Shown: positions 1 through 12,659, counted from the first letter of the stretch. The stretch is DNA of 64,000 nt from Adenophora triphylla var. japonica (GCA_022495995.1 JAFEMH010001350.1:424328-488327), one strand, 5' to 3'. Notes: generated by a model from the letters alone, not told the origin. Program-made: numbers and translations.

Positions 1-493
1 CCTCGGACATGATCTTGACTTTTGACGTCGGCTTTGTCCGTAATTTACATCGAATGCTCGTTAAGACTCGATTACCCGCCGGACTTTTAGGATCGTTTTC
101 TTTCGGTCGGTGGGACCCGCTTGCCCTATAGGACCCTCGCCGGGCCATCCACCTGGGAGGTCGAAATACGGGTGGAATACGAGGGGCTTATAGACGTAGT
201 GACGGGGCCCACTGATCCGGGATCCCGAGTAGTTTGCGAAAAAGAAGAGCAATCTTTTTCCAACCGATTAGGTTAATAAAACATGTTTTAAGTAAACGTG
301 AACAAATAATCGCATGTTGCATGAGCCAAAAGCCCAAACACCTACCCTCCTTCCATTCCCGGACATCGAACCTTCGTGTCCTTTCCCCAGACTCCGCACA
401 AAGCTTGGTTTCGGGCACCGGTCACCGTTTGATCGGTTGGGAAGAGTCAAGCGCGTCGTCGGCTTCGCCGTTTGTTCCGACTCCGGGTTTGAG

Positions 494-2620
494 AATGTAC
501 GCATCGGCCGGTAATGATGGGGATAACGTCACTCCGCCTCCGGGACCCCTCGGACAGAGCAACGGTGGAATCGGTTAGCGGAACGGATGAGGTTACGACG
601 GGAAGCACGGCTAAATAGCCTTATGGAGGCTATTAAGAGTCATGGTCGGCCGCCGGCCTCAATCCGAGATGGCACCTTCACCGTGGAAGAAGACGAGGAT
701 GCCAACCCCACTCTCGGTCGCCACGACTACACCGGGATGCCGCCACCCACCTCCTATGGTGCCACTACCGAGAACCCATGCTCCTCGATTTTCGGGTCGG
801 CCGGCTCCCCGACCACGAGACCACCTGGATCCATGCGGCCCGACGGCACAAATCGGTGGGGGCAAAATCGATACGGAATGTCTTCTCATGGTTGGGGCTA
901 TCTCGGAATGCCACGGCTAATCGGGATCCCGCCTCGGTTCGGAACCGATCAATCCGGACCTTCACGGCAACGGCCACGGTTCGGAATGCCGCCACAACTT
1001 GGTTACGGGCCACGATCGGAGCCCCTCCTCGAACAGTACTAGTTCGAAGCTCCTCACACAAATCCATTCCTCACTCGAGACTTCTATGGGTTGCAAGCCT
1101 CCATCCGGTGTCATCCGAATCACCGGGACCGCAGTACCCCCGGGCTACACACCTTCACCACGAGCGGCCATGCAATTCAACAATCAGGGACGGCGGCCCG
1201 CACTCAAGCCTACTTACGGGCCCCACTCGAAATCCAAGTTATCCAGGCTACATCGGGGCTGCCTCCACCTACTTTGCCGGTTGAAAATCAACGGCAAGCC
1301 GCAAGGTTCTATCCTTTTGCTCGGGCTCCTACTCATGCTCCCCGGGGTAACTCGGCCCGGGACAGTTTTCACCTACGTCCCGGATCGGCCGTTCCCTCCA
1401 CCGATCTGCCTCCGGTGGTAGCTCCTCTCTCTAGCTCGGCCACTAGCTTGAATGCCATGGTTCCACCACAAGACCCTCATCCGGCCTGGTTCATGGAACA
1501 ACACAAGGAAATGAAAGCGCGGTCATCGCCGAACCGAGGCCAAGAAGTTCCGCCTTCCGGCCTACTGGGACCCGGACTCCATTGTTCCTCTGCCCCACAA
1601 ATTCGTGATGCCTAATCTGGATCTCTTTGATGGGGCGCATGCCCGAAAACCCATTTGGACACATATACCTTGGCGATGAAAGCCAAAGGATGTACCAATC
1701 GGCGGTTGGGCGACTATTTCGATCTATCCTTGAAGTCCGGTGCCTTAAAGTGGTTCTTCCGTTTGAAACACGAAGCCGAGGGCTACATGGGACCGATTAC
1801 CAATGCCTTCACGAAAAATATAAGGCCAACTTGGAATGGGAAACAAATAGGGTTGACCTACAAACAACAGTGCGGCGTCTGATGAGAATGTTGGGGACTT
1901 TTACAAGCGGTGGAATCTGAAACTCGGTGAAATGGCCATCCCTCCTTCCGAAGAGGAACAACTGGACATCTTCCGGTCATGCTTGAAACCACATCGAGAG
2001 CCTCCTCGAGTCACTTCCCATACTCGAGACTTACGGGCCATGGTTAACTCTGCGGCTAAGTTTGAAAAGGCCTACAATCGGCAACCATTCTTGCACACGC
2101 CTACGAATATCGGGCTCCTCCTGCAAACACGCCCTGCTCCTGCTAAAGGCAAAGAGATGATTAACTATGCGGGACGGGAATGTAACAACACGACTCCTTT
2201 TGCTCCCGAGAAACCGGTAGAGCCCGGACCACGGGTCATGAATCTCGAAAACTTTGGAATGCCTCTGAATGACATCTTTAGGGGGTAGTGAAAGAAGGCT
2301 TGCTGCGGCCTTTGGAGAATTTCCAACCCGGGAATCCGAATGCTCCCGTGGATACTACAAAGTATTGTGCTTTTCATCAAGCTCACGGACATCGGCGACA
2401 AGCTGCTTTACTCTGAAAAAGGCAATCCAGGGCTAATAGAGCAAGGAAAGTTGGAAGGCCCCGAGGGGCCTAACACGATCAAAAATCCTCTGCCAAGGAA
2501 CCATAATCAGGTGAATATGATTGAATGCGGAGAATCTTCGCATGCCCGGGAAGATGCTTTGATGAAGGTCCCCAAATACCCGTGGCCAACCTCGTCGAGG
2601 ATCCTGAATTCGGATTCCCC
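494..2620 (+). pseudogene. E1 gag, decayed
   Basis: This is the capsid/nucleocapsid gene that would package element RNA. I start it at the ATG at 494 because the following residues (MYASAGNDGDNV) match the E2 product (MSASVGNDGDHI). The N-terminal half is proline/glycine-rich and broken by frameshifts. The gag core is seen around 1655-1760 (LKSGALKWFFRLKHEAEGY) and 1932-2280 (SEEEQLDIFRSCLKPH, LRAMVNSAAKFEKAY), in different frames. Near 2285-2400 is a zinc-knuckle-like YCAFHQAHGH segment whose last cysteine is lost and which is followed by a stop. Homologues in this window are the E3 gag (63049-64000 and 44720-45027) and E5 gag (19989-21201). No intact product is possible. The end is approximate. 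Confidence 0.75.
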
Positions 2621-4150
2621 TCGGCCTTGAGGATATCGAGCGAATCAACCCATCTTGGTCTCATGTCGGAGACTCCTTGCAAGAATACGAGGCCCGCTAT
2701 TTCTCGGATGAAGGGAAGGCCAATCTTGAAGAAGGGGTACATTAGGTCAAAATATGAGAGGACCATTTACACAAGATGGTTAGAACAATCGAGAAGAATC
2801 GAACAAGAAAGCTTGGCGAGCACTGTCTTGGGGCTTATCGGCAAAGAGGCCGAAGAGCATGCGGAGCTAGTACACTTCCACAATTGGCTATTGGAGAAGT
2901 CAAATACGATCCCGAAGGCAACAGCGAAGAATCGGAAGGAGGAAGAACCCTTCTACATTCTACACGGTGTTAAATACGTGCCACCCCCTCTCACTCTTCC
3001 CCCGCAATTTACGGGAGGAGAAGGCTGAGTCACAATTGCCACTTAGGGAATGGGAACATATGACAATTTTGCGGCCGCACGCACCCATATTCCCCCAACG
3101 GGTTTGATCGGCGTTCCCTCTCGGCCGAAATCCCGGTAGTATGGGAAGAAGATTCCGATGGCAGCGATGATGATGATGATGACGAGTGAAGAGTCAAGCG
3201 AGGCCCCGATCCGGAAACAATGCGGAACAATCATGCCGAGAAATGAGCCCATGGGAGCCGGGCACAATGGTTGGTTATCGGCAAGCGGCAGACGAAGAAA
3301 CTTCGGAGAGACGAATACGAGACCGAGGACATGAAGGCCATGAAGTTTCATGGATGCGAGCACGTGGATGTCTTAGAATTCAACACTGCCTACCATGCTT
3401 TGGGGAAAGGGTTTTCGGGTGTCCGATCCGGGTGATAGTCGAAGATCGATCGAAAGAGGAAAATTAACTCCCATCCGCCCAAATGAGAAAATAACCATGG
3501 TCAGATAAAATCCACCCCAGAACAAAGTAACACTCCTTGTCGGGGTTACCCAAGAAGAGGTCACCTTCCCGAATGTATGTCGGCTTTCGGAGAAGTCCTA
3601 GAAAGCGGCATGATACCGGATGCGCCTCCCACACGTAACGCTATAATCATCTCCAACTCGAGTATTACGAGAAGGGAATCGGAATGGCTGCACTATACCG
3701 GGGATGAGATCGAAAAGCCGCCGAGTCCGACAATAGCGACTCTTGTTGCATGATAACTATGAGCAAGGCCGGCCATGAGAGTGAATCGGAGGATGCCCTA
3801 GCTCTGTGGGCCATCCAAGGGGCAAAAACACAACCCCAAACCCAAAGCTGACTTGGGAAGCGGTTATAAGGGCCGCCCGGGAAGGAGCCGATACGGCTCG
3901 GCCCCTGTTGTCACTAGACTCCGTCGGGACCCGGTGGCCAATAGCCAAAGGGCTCCCAGTTGACCTTAGCGGCATTGAAGAAATCCGGTCGAGACGACGG
4001 ATGAGGAAGTTAATCTGTTGACCCGATGCAGGCGAGATCTTCCAAGGAAATCCCAAGGCGAGATAAGAAGGCCACGAGATCAAGCACCGAAGAAGATCGC
4101 CGCCCCTATGCTAAGGCAGTGAAACTCCGGACCACGAAAAAGAGGATCCC
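2621..4150 (+). other. E1 gag-protease linker, no recognisable domain
   Basis: Short open stretches occur in all frames (for example 2525-3028), but I recognise no domain. A GAT-rich acidic run (3155-3185, encoding consecutive Asp) suggests a former acidic linker in the same transcript. It is most simply the decayed 3' part of gag and the gag-pol spacer. Confidence 0.5.
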
Positions 4151-4906
4151 GTGCTCACCCGGTTGGAAGCAAACACGAGGCCAACATTTCCCTCTGGTCT
4201 CTACTCACTTCGTCCTATCCCCATAAGTGGAAAGCTGGAAGAAAGCCTGGCTCGCACTCTAGTGCCTATTGATGCTACTCCCGATGATGTGGTACAGCTA
4301 ATTGGAAACATCCATTACGGGAACAGAATCACTTTCACAGATCTCGACCTCCCTCAATTTGGGGCTGATCATAACGAGCCTCTCTTCATCACGATCCAAT
4401 TGGATGAACGACGCCTCCCTCGGGTCTGGTTGATAATGGGTCGGAATGAACATTCTTCGGCAAAGATCATGAGCTTGCTTGATATCAAGACTACAGACTT
4501 AAAGCATTCCTCCCTCACAGTCAAAGCTTACGACTCAACATCTCGAGCAGTCCTTGGAGTCGCCACTTTAGACCTCTGGTTCGGACAAATTGATACTGTG
4601 GAATTCCGGGTTATCGACATCCCGATTACTTTCAATGCCCTTTGGGAAGACCTTGGCTCCATCAAGTCAAAGGGGTCGCCTCAAGCCTCCACCAAAGTGT
4701 GTGAAATTCGTCTCGAATGGGGATCGACGACCATTTACGGAGATTTAGTCACTTTGGAGGGCACGAGATACGGGCGGAATACCTATTCGGAAATCAAACA
4801 TGACGAGGAAGGTCTCATGCTAACGGGCTTCACGGTCGAGCCTCCCAAGGCCCAAGTGTGCAACATAGATCGACGGTCACTCGGGATAAAATCCCACCGG
4901 TCTTGA
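4151..4906 (+). pseudogene. E1 retropepsin-like protease domain, decayed
   Basis: This is the aspartic protease region of a gypsy polyprotein. The 251-residue frame carries typical flanking blocks: ITFTDLDLPQFGADHNEPL before the active site, then SSLTVKAYDSTSRAVLGVATLDL and EFRVIDIPITFNALWEDLG after it. In this frame the catalytic motif is absent (it reads WLIMGRNEH), but one base over, 4432-4440 encodes Asp-Asn-Gly followed shortly by a stop. A small frameshift has therefore moved the active site out of frame. The E2 copy keeps the motif (58453-58461, - strand). The domain is dead as it stands. Confidence 0.85.
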
Positions 4907-5149
4907 AAATGATGAGAAAAATGAGCTATCTACCTGGCCTCGGTGCGGGAAGCACCAACAAGGAACTCACAAACTCATCGAGGTGAAAGGACAGAATACT
5001 CGCCACGGCACAGGATATGAGGCCTCCTCGGTGGACACTTGCAAAAGGAAAAAGATTTGAAGGCTGCCACGGGAAAGGTCCCGGTCGACGACCCTAAATC
5101 TCTCCCCTTCAGTCCTAATTTGGTGACTACTTTGTAAAGGGTCCCACAC

Positions 5150-5890
5150 AACCGGGAAACATCACAGAGCCCACTCCTACGGCGGGATGGCTAAAGCTAC
5201 GGGATAGCCTCAACAAGTTTAGAGGAACCAAAGCTAACCCGGTCCGTAGAATGTTCTGGACCTACCCAGATACACAGGGCTACCACTACCATGAAGAGTG
5301 AGTATACCTTCGAGGCGTGCGACACAGTGGAACAGTTCGAGAAGCTCACAACCACTATTCCTACGCCGGGGAAGATCCGAAACACAGAATTGACGGTGCC
5401 AAAAGCTAAGGCCACGGAATTTCCCTCGGATGATTGGGATGGTGCAGTTATGCGGCAATTGTTCGAAGAAGAAGTCCAGTGCCGGACTGATTGATCTCGG
5501 CTCGGTCCAAGAGATGATAGCGGCAATTGAGAAAGGAAAACAAAAGCAGACAGTTCCCGAGTCATGAGGCCACCAACAAAGAAAGCCGCTAAAAATTGGG
5601 AAAACCTCTCGGGCCGTCCGCGACCAAGGAGGAAATGATCACCAAGCTTGGATTGGTCCCCCGTCCCTTTGTGTCAATCTAGGACAAGTCCTCCCGAGTC
5701 TCTCTTTGTTAAGATCGAGTCTCTAGGGTCGTCAGGTGGCCTTACGCTGAAGACTACGAGTGCAGCAAGCACTGTATTCCTTTTCGTTTTCAATGAAATG
5801 ACGAACCTTTCTGAGTATCCCTTGATTGCCACTTTAACTAATGATGAATTAATTAATAAAAAAAATTTAATAATAATTCATTAGATAAAA
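5150..5890 (+). pseudogene. E1 protease-RT linker, decayed
   Basis: This is a fragment of the polyprotein between protease and reverse transcriptase. It matches by eye the E2 region 57213-57821 and E3 44364-44666: a KNWxxxSGPSATKEEMITKLGLVPRPF block at about 5590-5680 and a block ending in LTNDEL near 5845. I know no function for this block; its retention in three elements, including two without RT, is notable. Several stops interrupt it. Confidence 0.65.
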
Positions 5891-6045
5891 AAAAAAGCAG
5901 ACACATTAAACGAAAAAAAAATCAAACAACAAAAAAAAAATCTTTAAGCGGGTTGTCAGGAAAGAGGAAAATCGAGCCCAAGCTGCCAGAAGAGATTTTG
6001 ACGAGTGTGAATTTGGGAGGCTGCGGAAGAGCCTAAAGAGACGCC

Positions 6046-6837
6046 TTGATTGGTGATTTCTTCGAAGGAATCGGAAAGGATGCTCTGCAAAGTCCTACAA
6101 AATCCTCAATTCAAAGAAAGTTGCCCTCTTCATCAAAGAAAACATCATGTGCGGATACGGGTTGCAGTAGAAATCATCTCGAGATAATGGATCCCACTTC
6201 GAAGGGGAATGCGAAAAAGCTGGCGAGAATTCCGAATAACCCGTCACAAGTCATCTCCTTACGGGCCCCAAACCAACGGAGCCGTCGAGGCGGCAAACAA
6301 GACTCTGGAAAATATCATCAGGAAAATGGCTGTCTAAGGCGAGAGATTGGCCCGAGAAGTTACACTGGCACTCTGGGGCTACGGAGACATCGATCGAACG
6401 GCAAGCGGGAAACACCGTTTGCCCTCACATACGGAATGGAAGCCGTACTCCCAATCGAGCTGGAAATCCCCTCGCTCCGTATACTGCTGGAAAGCCAGAT
6501 CAACGAGGTCGAATGGCTCCAGAGTCGCCATGACGAATTGGCCCTACTAGATGAACGCCGATTGAAAGCAATGGAACACATCCGAGCCTACCAAGGAAGA
6601 ATGGCCAGAGCCTTCGACAAGAAAGTAAAGCATCGGGAGATCCGAGAAGGTGATCTCGTTTTGAAAGAAAAGCCCCCGGTCCAGTATCAACCCCTCGGCA
6701 AATGGGAGCCTGTATGGGTCGGGCCATATGTCGTCCAGAAGATCTTCTCCGGAGGAGCCATGCAACTTGCAGACCTCGACGGGAATCCCTTTGTACACCC
6801 AGTGAATGGTGACAAGCTGCGCAGATACTACGCGTAA
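6046..6837 (+). pseudogene. E1 integrase C-terminal part fused to linker by deletion
   Basis: From about 6410 the frame is good integrase C-terminus: TPFALTYGMEAVLPIELEIP, then RAYQGRMARAFDKKVK, then KWEPVWVGPYVVQKIFSGGA and LRRYYA before the stop at 6837. The first third is frame-shifted remains of the catalytic core (the DNGSHFEG region is visible in another frame near 6185). The sequence before about 6082 matches E2 near 56930, and after about 6090 matches E2 near 54490, so some 2.4 kb coding RT, RNase H and the zinc-binding and first catalytic part of integrase have been removed. Confidence 0.85.
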
Positions 6838-7358
6838 AACAAAAAAAAAGAAGAAGTCAAAAAAAAAAGAGAGTGCTAAAAGAGTAATACCCAACTAGGT
6901 TGAAAACCCGAAAAGGGCGGCCTAGGTAAAAAACAGGGTTGCACCAAAAAAAAAAAAAAACAACAAAAAAAACAAAAAAAAAACAAAAAAAAAAAACAAA
7001 AAAAAAAACACAAAAAAAAAACAAAAAAAAACACAAAAAAAAAAAAACAACAAAAAAAAATCGGGTTGAACTACGAAGACACGAGCTCCTCAAAATGAGG
7101 AACGTAGGCAGTAGGAAACGGTTCGGTCTAAAGCACAAATAAAAGTCATACTTTGGCATCAATACAATTGATCGAGACCATGAAAGCGTCTCGAAAAACT
7201 CTAAAGCAATTCAAATATTCATTACAAGTTAAAAAGCTCTTTGATGAGTCTAAGCCCGATTCATTCCTACAAGCGGCAACTTTGCTAAAAGAAACTAAGA
7301 TACATAATCAAATTAATGTGTACGCCATGACAAGAAAGGGATACTCGGAAACCTCGAG
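6838..7358 (+). other. E1 convergent 3' region: A-tracts and spacer between pol and A1
   Basis: The pol stop (6837) and the A1 stop (7359, other strand) point at each other across this spacer. Bases 6945-7060 are almost pure A interrupted by single C. A conserved hairpin lies at 7071-7107. E2 has the same arrangement mirrored at 53322-53780. Confidence 0.7.
7071..7107 (-). other. Conserved two-stem hairpin, E1 copy 1
   Basis: The outer stem is CTACG/CGTAG and the inner stem is CCTCA/TGAGG. This is the counterpart of E2 53571-53609. It lies in the convergent 3' region between pol and A1. Confidence 0.6.
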
Positions 7359-8847
7359 TCACTCCAAGCCACTCGTACGGCCTCTCCCCTCTTCTTCCCC
7401 CTTCGAGTCTTCTTTTACGAACAGGAAAAATGTCGGTGTTCCTCCTACCAAGCTGCGGTATAGGAACAGGATCTATCAAACCAGCCTCTGCCAGGGCCTT
7501 AGTAGCCCTAGCGTCATCTCTCATCTCCTGTAGCCTAGCTGGTAGCATAGGAGCCCTCCTCTCCTGTCTCTTGACGTAAGCCTCATAGTCGGTCACATCG
7601 TCTCCGCTCCTGTCATGAGGGTTGGCCCTCGCCTCGGCCCTCCTCCTCTCAGAAGCAGTCAGGTCCTCCGCACCCACGATGGCCTCACGCCGTCTGAAAA
7701 TAGCCACCTGAGTCTCTCCCAGATGCCTCTCATACCAATCCAGGTACCAAGTGGTCAGGAACACCGGTCTTGGGCGCTGAGAATAACCGAGGAGGAAAGG
7801 CATCATACCTCCATGCTCGGGAAAGAAATGGAAACAACGAGGGATCATCCATAGAAGCAGGAGCCACCACCTGGTGGCTATATCATCAAAATCCCTCTAA
7901 AGGAACCTGCTCCGAGCCAAAGCCTGTCTCGGAACTAAAGCCTAATATAGAAGCTAGGGAGAAAGCCCGGAAGCATGACCACATGAGACCCGTCTGAAGC
8001 ACTCTGCGAGTCTCCACCCGCCAACAAGGCACCAACCATCTGATATCTTCGTCGGAGACCCGCCATCCAACGCTCCCATGAGCCCCGATCATCAAAATCC
8101 TACATCAACCCTCTCTGGCAAATGTCCAGCTTGATCATGTCGAGAGTTTCCCGAAGAACCCCAAACGCTCCATCGGCCACTGGGGTCAAGAGGAGCAGGC
8201 TGCCCCGTGCATATACCGCCTTCCAGTAGCTAATCTATCAAGAGCATGAAAAGTCTCCCCCGAATCAAAGGAACGACATCTCTGCCGGGCGACGGTGAAC
8301 GACAACATCCAGCAAAGACCGATGGCAAATACCGAAGGAATAGACCATGAACAGGTGCCAAACATACAAAGTGCAAAGGCATCCCAATAGGCATCATCCA
8401 CCAAGCCTAGGCCCCTAAATCTGTCGGGAAGACCGGAAATATCGAAATGATCGGGACCACGGATCATGCCTTGCGCTTCCTCCGGGGAAAGATGAAGGAG
8501 GACGCACAATCATCAACAAAAGAAGCCCCTCGGGCAAAGGAACCGCTATCTCTTCCCACCTCAGGACCTCCAAAGCAAGGCCCGAAATTCTTCCACGGTC
8601 GGAACAATCTCGTTGAAGGAAAGGCAAAAGACATGCCTTCTAGTGTCCCAAAATGAGGAAGAAGCCCTCAAAAGCTCATAGTCCGGAATCAATTCCTTGA
8701 GAGACCATAAGCACCTCACCTTGTACCTTTCTTCAAAGAAGGACCTCCTCTCATGCATGATCTCCAGGACCAATCCTTGAACTTGTTGAAGAATGACATT
8801 TGGGATTCTTGGGACAATTTTGATGGAGCTTTTCTAAAGTTTTCCAT
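7359..8847 (-). pseudogene. E1 antisense gene A1, PMD/DUF7745-like, frameshifted
   Basis: This gene runs opposite to gag-pol. Its start is the ATG at 8847 (MENFRKAPSKLSQESQMSFF) in a good context (CCATGG). The N-terminal block WSLKELIPDYELLRASSSFWDTRR...FCLSFNEIVPTVEEFRALL resembles the plant mobile domain / DUF7745 type of retroelement-associated protein (from memory). The C-terminal 190 codons are largely open (YEAYVKRQERRAPMLPARLQEMRDD, coiled-coil-like, Arg/Glu-rich) and finish with a basic run. There is a frameshift soon after residue 30, more around 8400-7900, and a one-base loss near 7375 that changes the tail. Unlike E2, the stretch TWYLDWYERHLGETQV is open here, showing the E2 stop there is recent. 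Confidence 0.75.
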
Positions 8848-8974
8848 GGTTTTTCTCTCTTTCTCCCCGAAAATGGCCGTTTGAATTTGGAGGTTGAAGA
8901 GGATATTTGAATTTGAAATAAAGTGAGACCAAATACTAAGCAAAATTAAAGGACAATGTCGGATGCGGGACTCC

Positions 8975-8984
8975 TCCGCGCGGA
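8975..8984 (-). promoter_or_regulatory. TCCGCGCGGA palindrome before E1 A1
   Basis: A perfect 10-base palindrome lies 128 bases upstream of the A1 ATG. The same word precedes E2 A1 (51688), both A2 genes, and the LTR TATA boxes of E1, E2 and E3. Its regulatory role is inferred from position only. Confidence 0.55.
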
Positions 8985-9370
8985 TGAGATTGCTTTCCAT
9001 CGGAAAAATCTTTGCAACGAGTCAAGGCTACACCAAAAGAGGAATATTCCGTCCCGGTTGCTCGAAACCTGTGCAAAAACCTCCCCAAACCAGTCCATAT
9101 ACCAAACACCCTTGCAAAAAAAAAAAAAACAAGGCTCATGCAACACTGCATTCATATTGCATTGCATTCATAAAAAAATAAAATCCTAAATTATTACATT
9201 CCAAAAAAAAAGTATCAAAAAAAAAAGAGTATGCAAAAAAAAAACAAAAAAAAAGTAGGCATAATAATCCTAAATTATTACATCCAAAAAAAAAAAAAAG
9301 AAAAAAATGTGCAAAAAAAAAAATGCAAATCTAAATCTCAATCTCAAATCTCAAATCGCAAAAAAAAAAA

Positions 9371-12300
9371 TCAATCGGAGTCTCCAGCGCCCGATGTCTG
9401 CCCCCGACCCCTCTTGCGACTTGGGCCCGCCTCCTCAGAGCCCCGAAAATCTCGGGCTCGATCGTCCTCGTCTCCGTAAAGAGGCTCATCAGACCAACCG
9501 CACGCTCCGATAGGGCAAGCCGAGATCCGCGAAAAGTCGTGATCCGAAGGTGAAGGCGTCGGACTCCCGGACGTACGAAGACGACCCGCCATGCCGCCAT
9601 ACGTGTCCCCGCCCGTGTGGATCCCCGAGAATGACGTGATCCAAGGCAACACTGCGCGGGGATCAAGGAAAGGAGACAAAGGAGTCTCTGAAGAAGTCTC
9701 GAGCGAATAGGGAAGCCTCCCGTCCGACAGGCGCCGCCGTGGTCGCCTCGCTCTAGCTCGAGGAGCCCCGCAAGCGACCATCCTCCCGATGAATCTCTTG
9801 GCTCCGATCACTTGCTTCGCGCCTTCGACGACCACCTCCGAAACCGCACAAAAGCAAAAGCGCCAAAAAAAAAAGAAGTGATGCTAAAGATGATGAAACA
9901 AAAGAAAGAAAAGAAGGCGTAAAAAGCCATACCTTCATACCCGGACGAGGCCGGAAAGCTCGTGGAAGCCGCCGAGCCGAGGGATCTCGCACCCTCAATC
10001 GGACCCCATCCTCGGATATAGGAAAATCCGTCCGAGGGTACCGCGGGATCCCAAGCCCCTCCCTATCCAGAACCCGAGGCATCCTCGGCCTCCTCAAGAC
10101 GAATGTCGCATATGGCTCAATCGCCACGAAATCCGAGAAGTGCCGGCCGGCTCTAATCATCCCAGTCACGGACCGATCGCTCGGGTGCATCATATCGGCG
10201 GGAGGCTCCACCGGTGTCCTCAAAGGCGAGTTCACGCCGTGCCGGCGCGTCACCCTCTCTCCCATAATATGCATCGCAGTCGACCTCTCGAATCCTCCGC
10301 CGCACGCTCCAAATCTCGCCGCCCTTCACCGCGCCACCTCAAAGCGATCCTGTGGGAAGAATATCATCCCCTCATCCGTCTCGGCCTCCGTTAAAGGAAG
10401 GCAATCCGCGTACACCCGAGGGTCGTACGCCCCACAGAGCTTATCTTCTCCCGGGCATGCTTGGACTAAGACTGCATGGCCGGATACGCCCGACGTACTC
10501 CGCCGGCCGCCGCCACATCGTGACATGAAAAAACTCCAACGCCCATACCGCGAAAGGTAAAAATCCAATCAATCCAAGCCAAAAGAAAAGTGCGTGCTCA
10601 AAAAAAAAGAGGGAAAGCAAAAAGAGAGCTTATACCTCCGTGGCAAACTCAAAGCAAGACAAAGAGCTCACAGCCTTCCCGCCGTACCTATCAAGAGCAA
10701 AGTAAAGCTCGCCAGCCCGGCATCTCCCCACGAGACATCTCCGGCCGTCTCCATGTCCTCCAAGGACCTCAACAAGGCAAAGACCGCCATCCCTCAAAGC
10801 ATGCCCAAAGAGGGTGCTCGAAAAGGCAAACCACAAGAAGGCCCCGGCAATCTGATCGGCGCCTATCCTCTCCTCCCCACCTCATAGCTCGCTATGGTCT
10901 CCACAATCTTGCCGTAGACCACGGCATACTCCATCCCCATCCCTTTTTGGGAATAGGGAAAATCCCGTAAGAGCTCGCAGATCCGCATCGCCGTAGCCAT
11001 CCCGCCACTCAATGCCGCGCCCATTAAAGGACAGCCCGTAATCGCAGCGTAATCGGAGGGCGTAACCGTAGCCTCGCCCCGTAAGAAGTGAAAGGTGTGG
11101 GTCGCGTCCCCACCAAGCTGCCGCGCCGCAGCAAACATCAAGCCCTTGCTCTTAGGGAACTTGACCAGTCCCCTCAAGCGCTCAACGAACTCCCAGAGCC
11201 CCGTCTCGACAACAATCTGTCTCGAACTCGGCAAAGCTCCTCGGCCCGCATTCGGAAGCCGGTCCCACAAGTCAATCACGGACTCCACTGATCCTCGAGT
11301 CTTCATTTTGTTCAGCTGCTCCGTCACAAAACGGTTTCCGCCCTGTAAAAAAAAAAAAGAGAGAAAATGTCAAAAAGATTGCATTTGCATTTGCACAAAA
11401 AAAAAGAAAGCATACACATGCATTAAAATTTTTTTTTTTCGACAGCATAACAGCATACAATGAGCATAGCCCCATTTTTCTCACAGAAAAAGACAGTTTT
11501 CAGCAAATCCCAATGCATTCATCAAAAAAAAAAAAAAAAAAAAAAGAAGATGCATTCCTACGGAAGTAAAAACTCCGTCCCATTTTCATAAAATAACATG
11601 CATACCATCCATCATCTCAAAAAAAATTGCATACATGCATATCATCCATCTTACATGCAACGGGAGGAAAAATCCGTCCCACTTTTCAAAAAAAAATATA
11701 TTTATCCTAAACATACATACATCCCATATTGGCAAAATGCCCATTCTTTCAAAAGCAAAATGCATGCATTGCATCATCACAATTCACAATATTTCAAAAA
11801 AAAAATGTGGCAAAAATGCCAATTCTTTTCCCAAACAAAATGCACATTTTGGGATACCCACAAATTCATTGCAACATGCATATCATCAAGATCAATATTC
11901 AATTTCGAAAAAAAAATCATCATCAACATGCAAGATTCAAATTTCAAAAAAAAAAAAAAATCAAAGTCACAATTCACAATTTTCGAATTTTCACATGCAA
12001 TTTTCGGAAAAAAAAAAAAAGTGGCAAAAATGTCAATTCTTTTCTCAAGCAAAATGCACATTTTGAGTTACCCATATACTCATTACAACATGCATAGCAT
12101 CAAAATCAAAATCCAAGGCCAAGAACATGGTCATTTTCGAAATTATCAAAAAAAAAAAAATCAAATCACCCAAAAATCAATGTCAAGCAAGAAATCGACA
12201 AGAGGATCAAGAGGATTCGAAGTATACCGTTCGGAGATGCGGATCCGAAGCCCAATGTTGCCAAGCATCGGGGTAGGGCTCCTCCGCAATCGATTGCGAA

Positions 12301-12395
12301 AGATTGTAATGCCTCCTCATTCGGACGAGCTCCAATCGTCTCTCCGCCACCGGGCCACGTCCTTGACCTTGAAAAGCGCCTTCCCCGTGTTCCAT
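9371..12395 (-). pseudogene. E1 antisense gene A2, four-exon plant mobile domain gene, decayed
   Basis: Exons inferred by comparison with E2: 12228-12395 (ATG at 12395, MEHGEGAFQGQGRG), 10636-11342, 9933-10548 and 9371-9835. Intron 1 starts GTATAC and ends in a long T-tract plus ACAG. Exon 2 carries the PMD-like block (THTFHFLRGEATVTPSDYAAITG; E2 has the same block followed by LSFNG). The last exon ends GPSRKRGRGQTSG, a likely nuclear localisation signal. The acceptor before exon 3 reads TTTCGCG|GTATGG, whereas E2 reads TTTCGCAG|GTATGG: a single A is missing and the AG is destroyed. Exon 3 has further frameshifts. PMD proteins are plant nuclear factors and transposon-associated proteins; what this copy did is unknown. 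Confidence 0.8.
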
Positions 12396-12553
12396 TGCTC
12401 AAAAAATCGAAGAAATCGGAGGAATTTTCAAGCTTTTTGAGCAACAATGGCTTCCTTCTCTCGGTTTCTCTCTCTCTGCTCTCGTCTGTTCCAAAACTGA
12501 ATGGGGAAGAAGAAAAGGGCATTGGCCCTAATTAATACCCCTGGTTTTCAAAC

Positions 12554-12571
12554 CCTATCCGCGCGGATAGG
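12554..12571 (-). promoter_or_regulatory. A2 promoter palindrome in E1
   Basis: CCTATCCGCGCGGATAGG is a perfect 18-base palindrome, 159 bases upstream of the A2 ATG. A TATA-like TATTAATTA (- strand) lies about 20 bases closer to the gene (12528-12536). E2 has the same palindrome extended to 20 bases. Confidence 0.6.
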
Positions 12572-12659
12572 ATTGCAAGGGTCAAAATGACCCTTTTGCC
12601 CCTTAAAATTTCAGGACTCTGCAATTCAGTCTCCAACTTGACAGAGTTAACCAAAGTTA

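Noticed and set aside
6939..7142. Lysine-rich 67-codon frame
   Set aside because: It is the A-tract between E1 pol and A1.
11598..12440. A 280-codon + strand frame in E1
   Set aside because: It reads through A-tracts of A2 intron 1 and the reverse of exon 1. Residues are mostly Lys/His/Ile from low-complexity DNA, with no domain.
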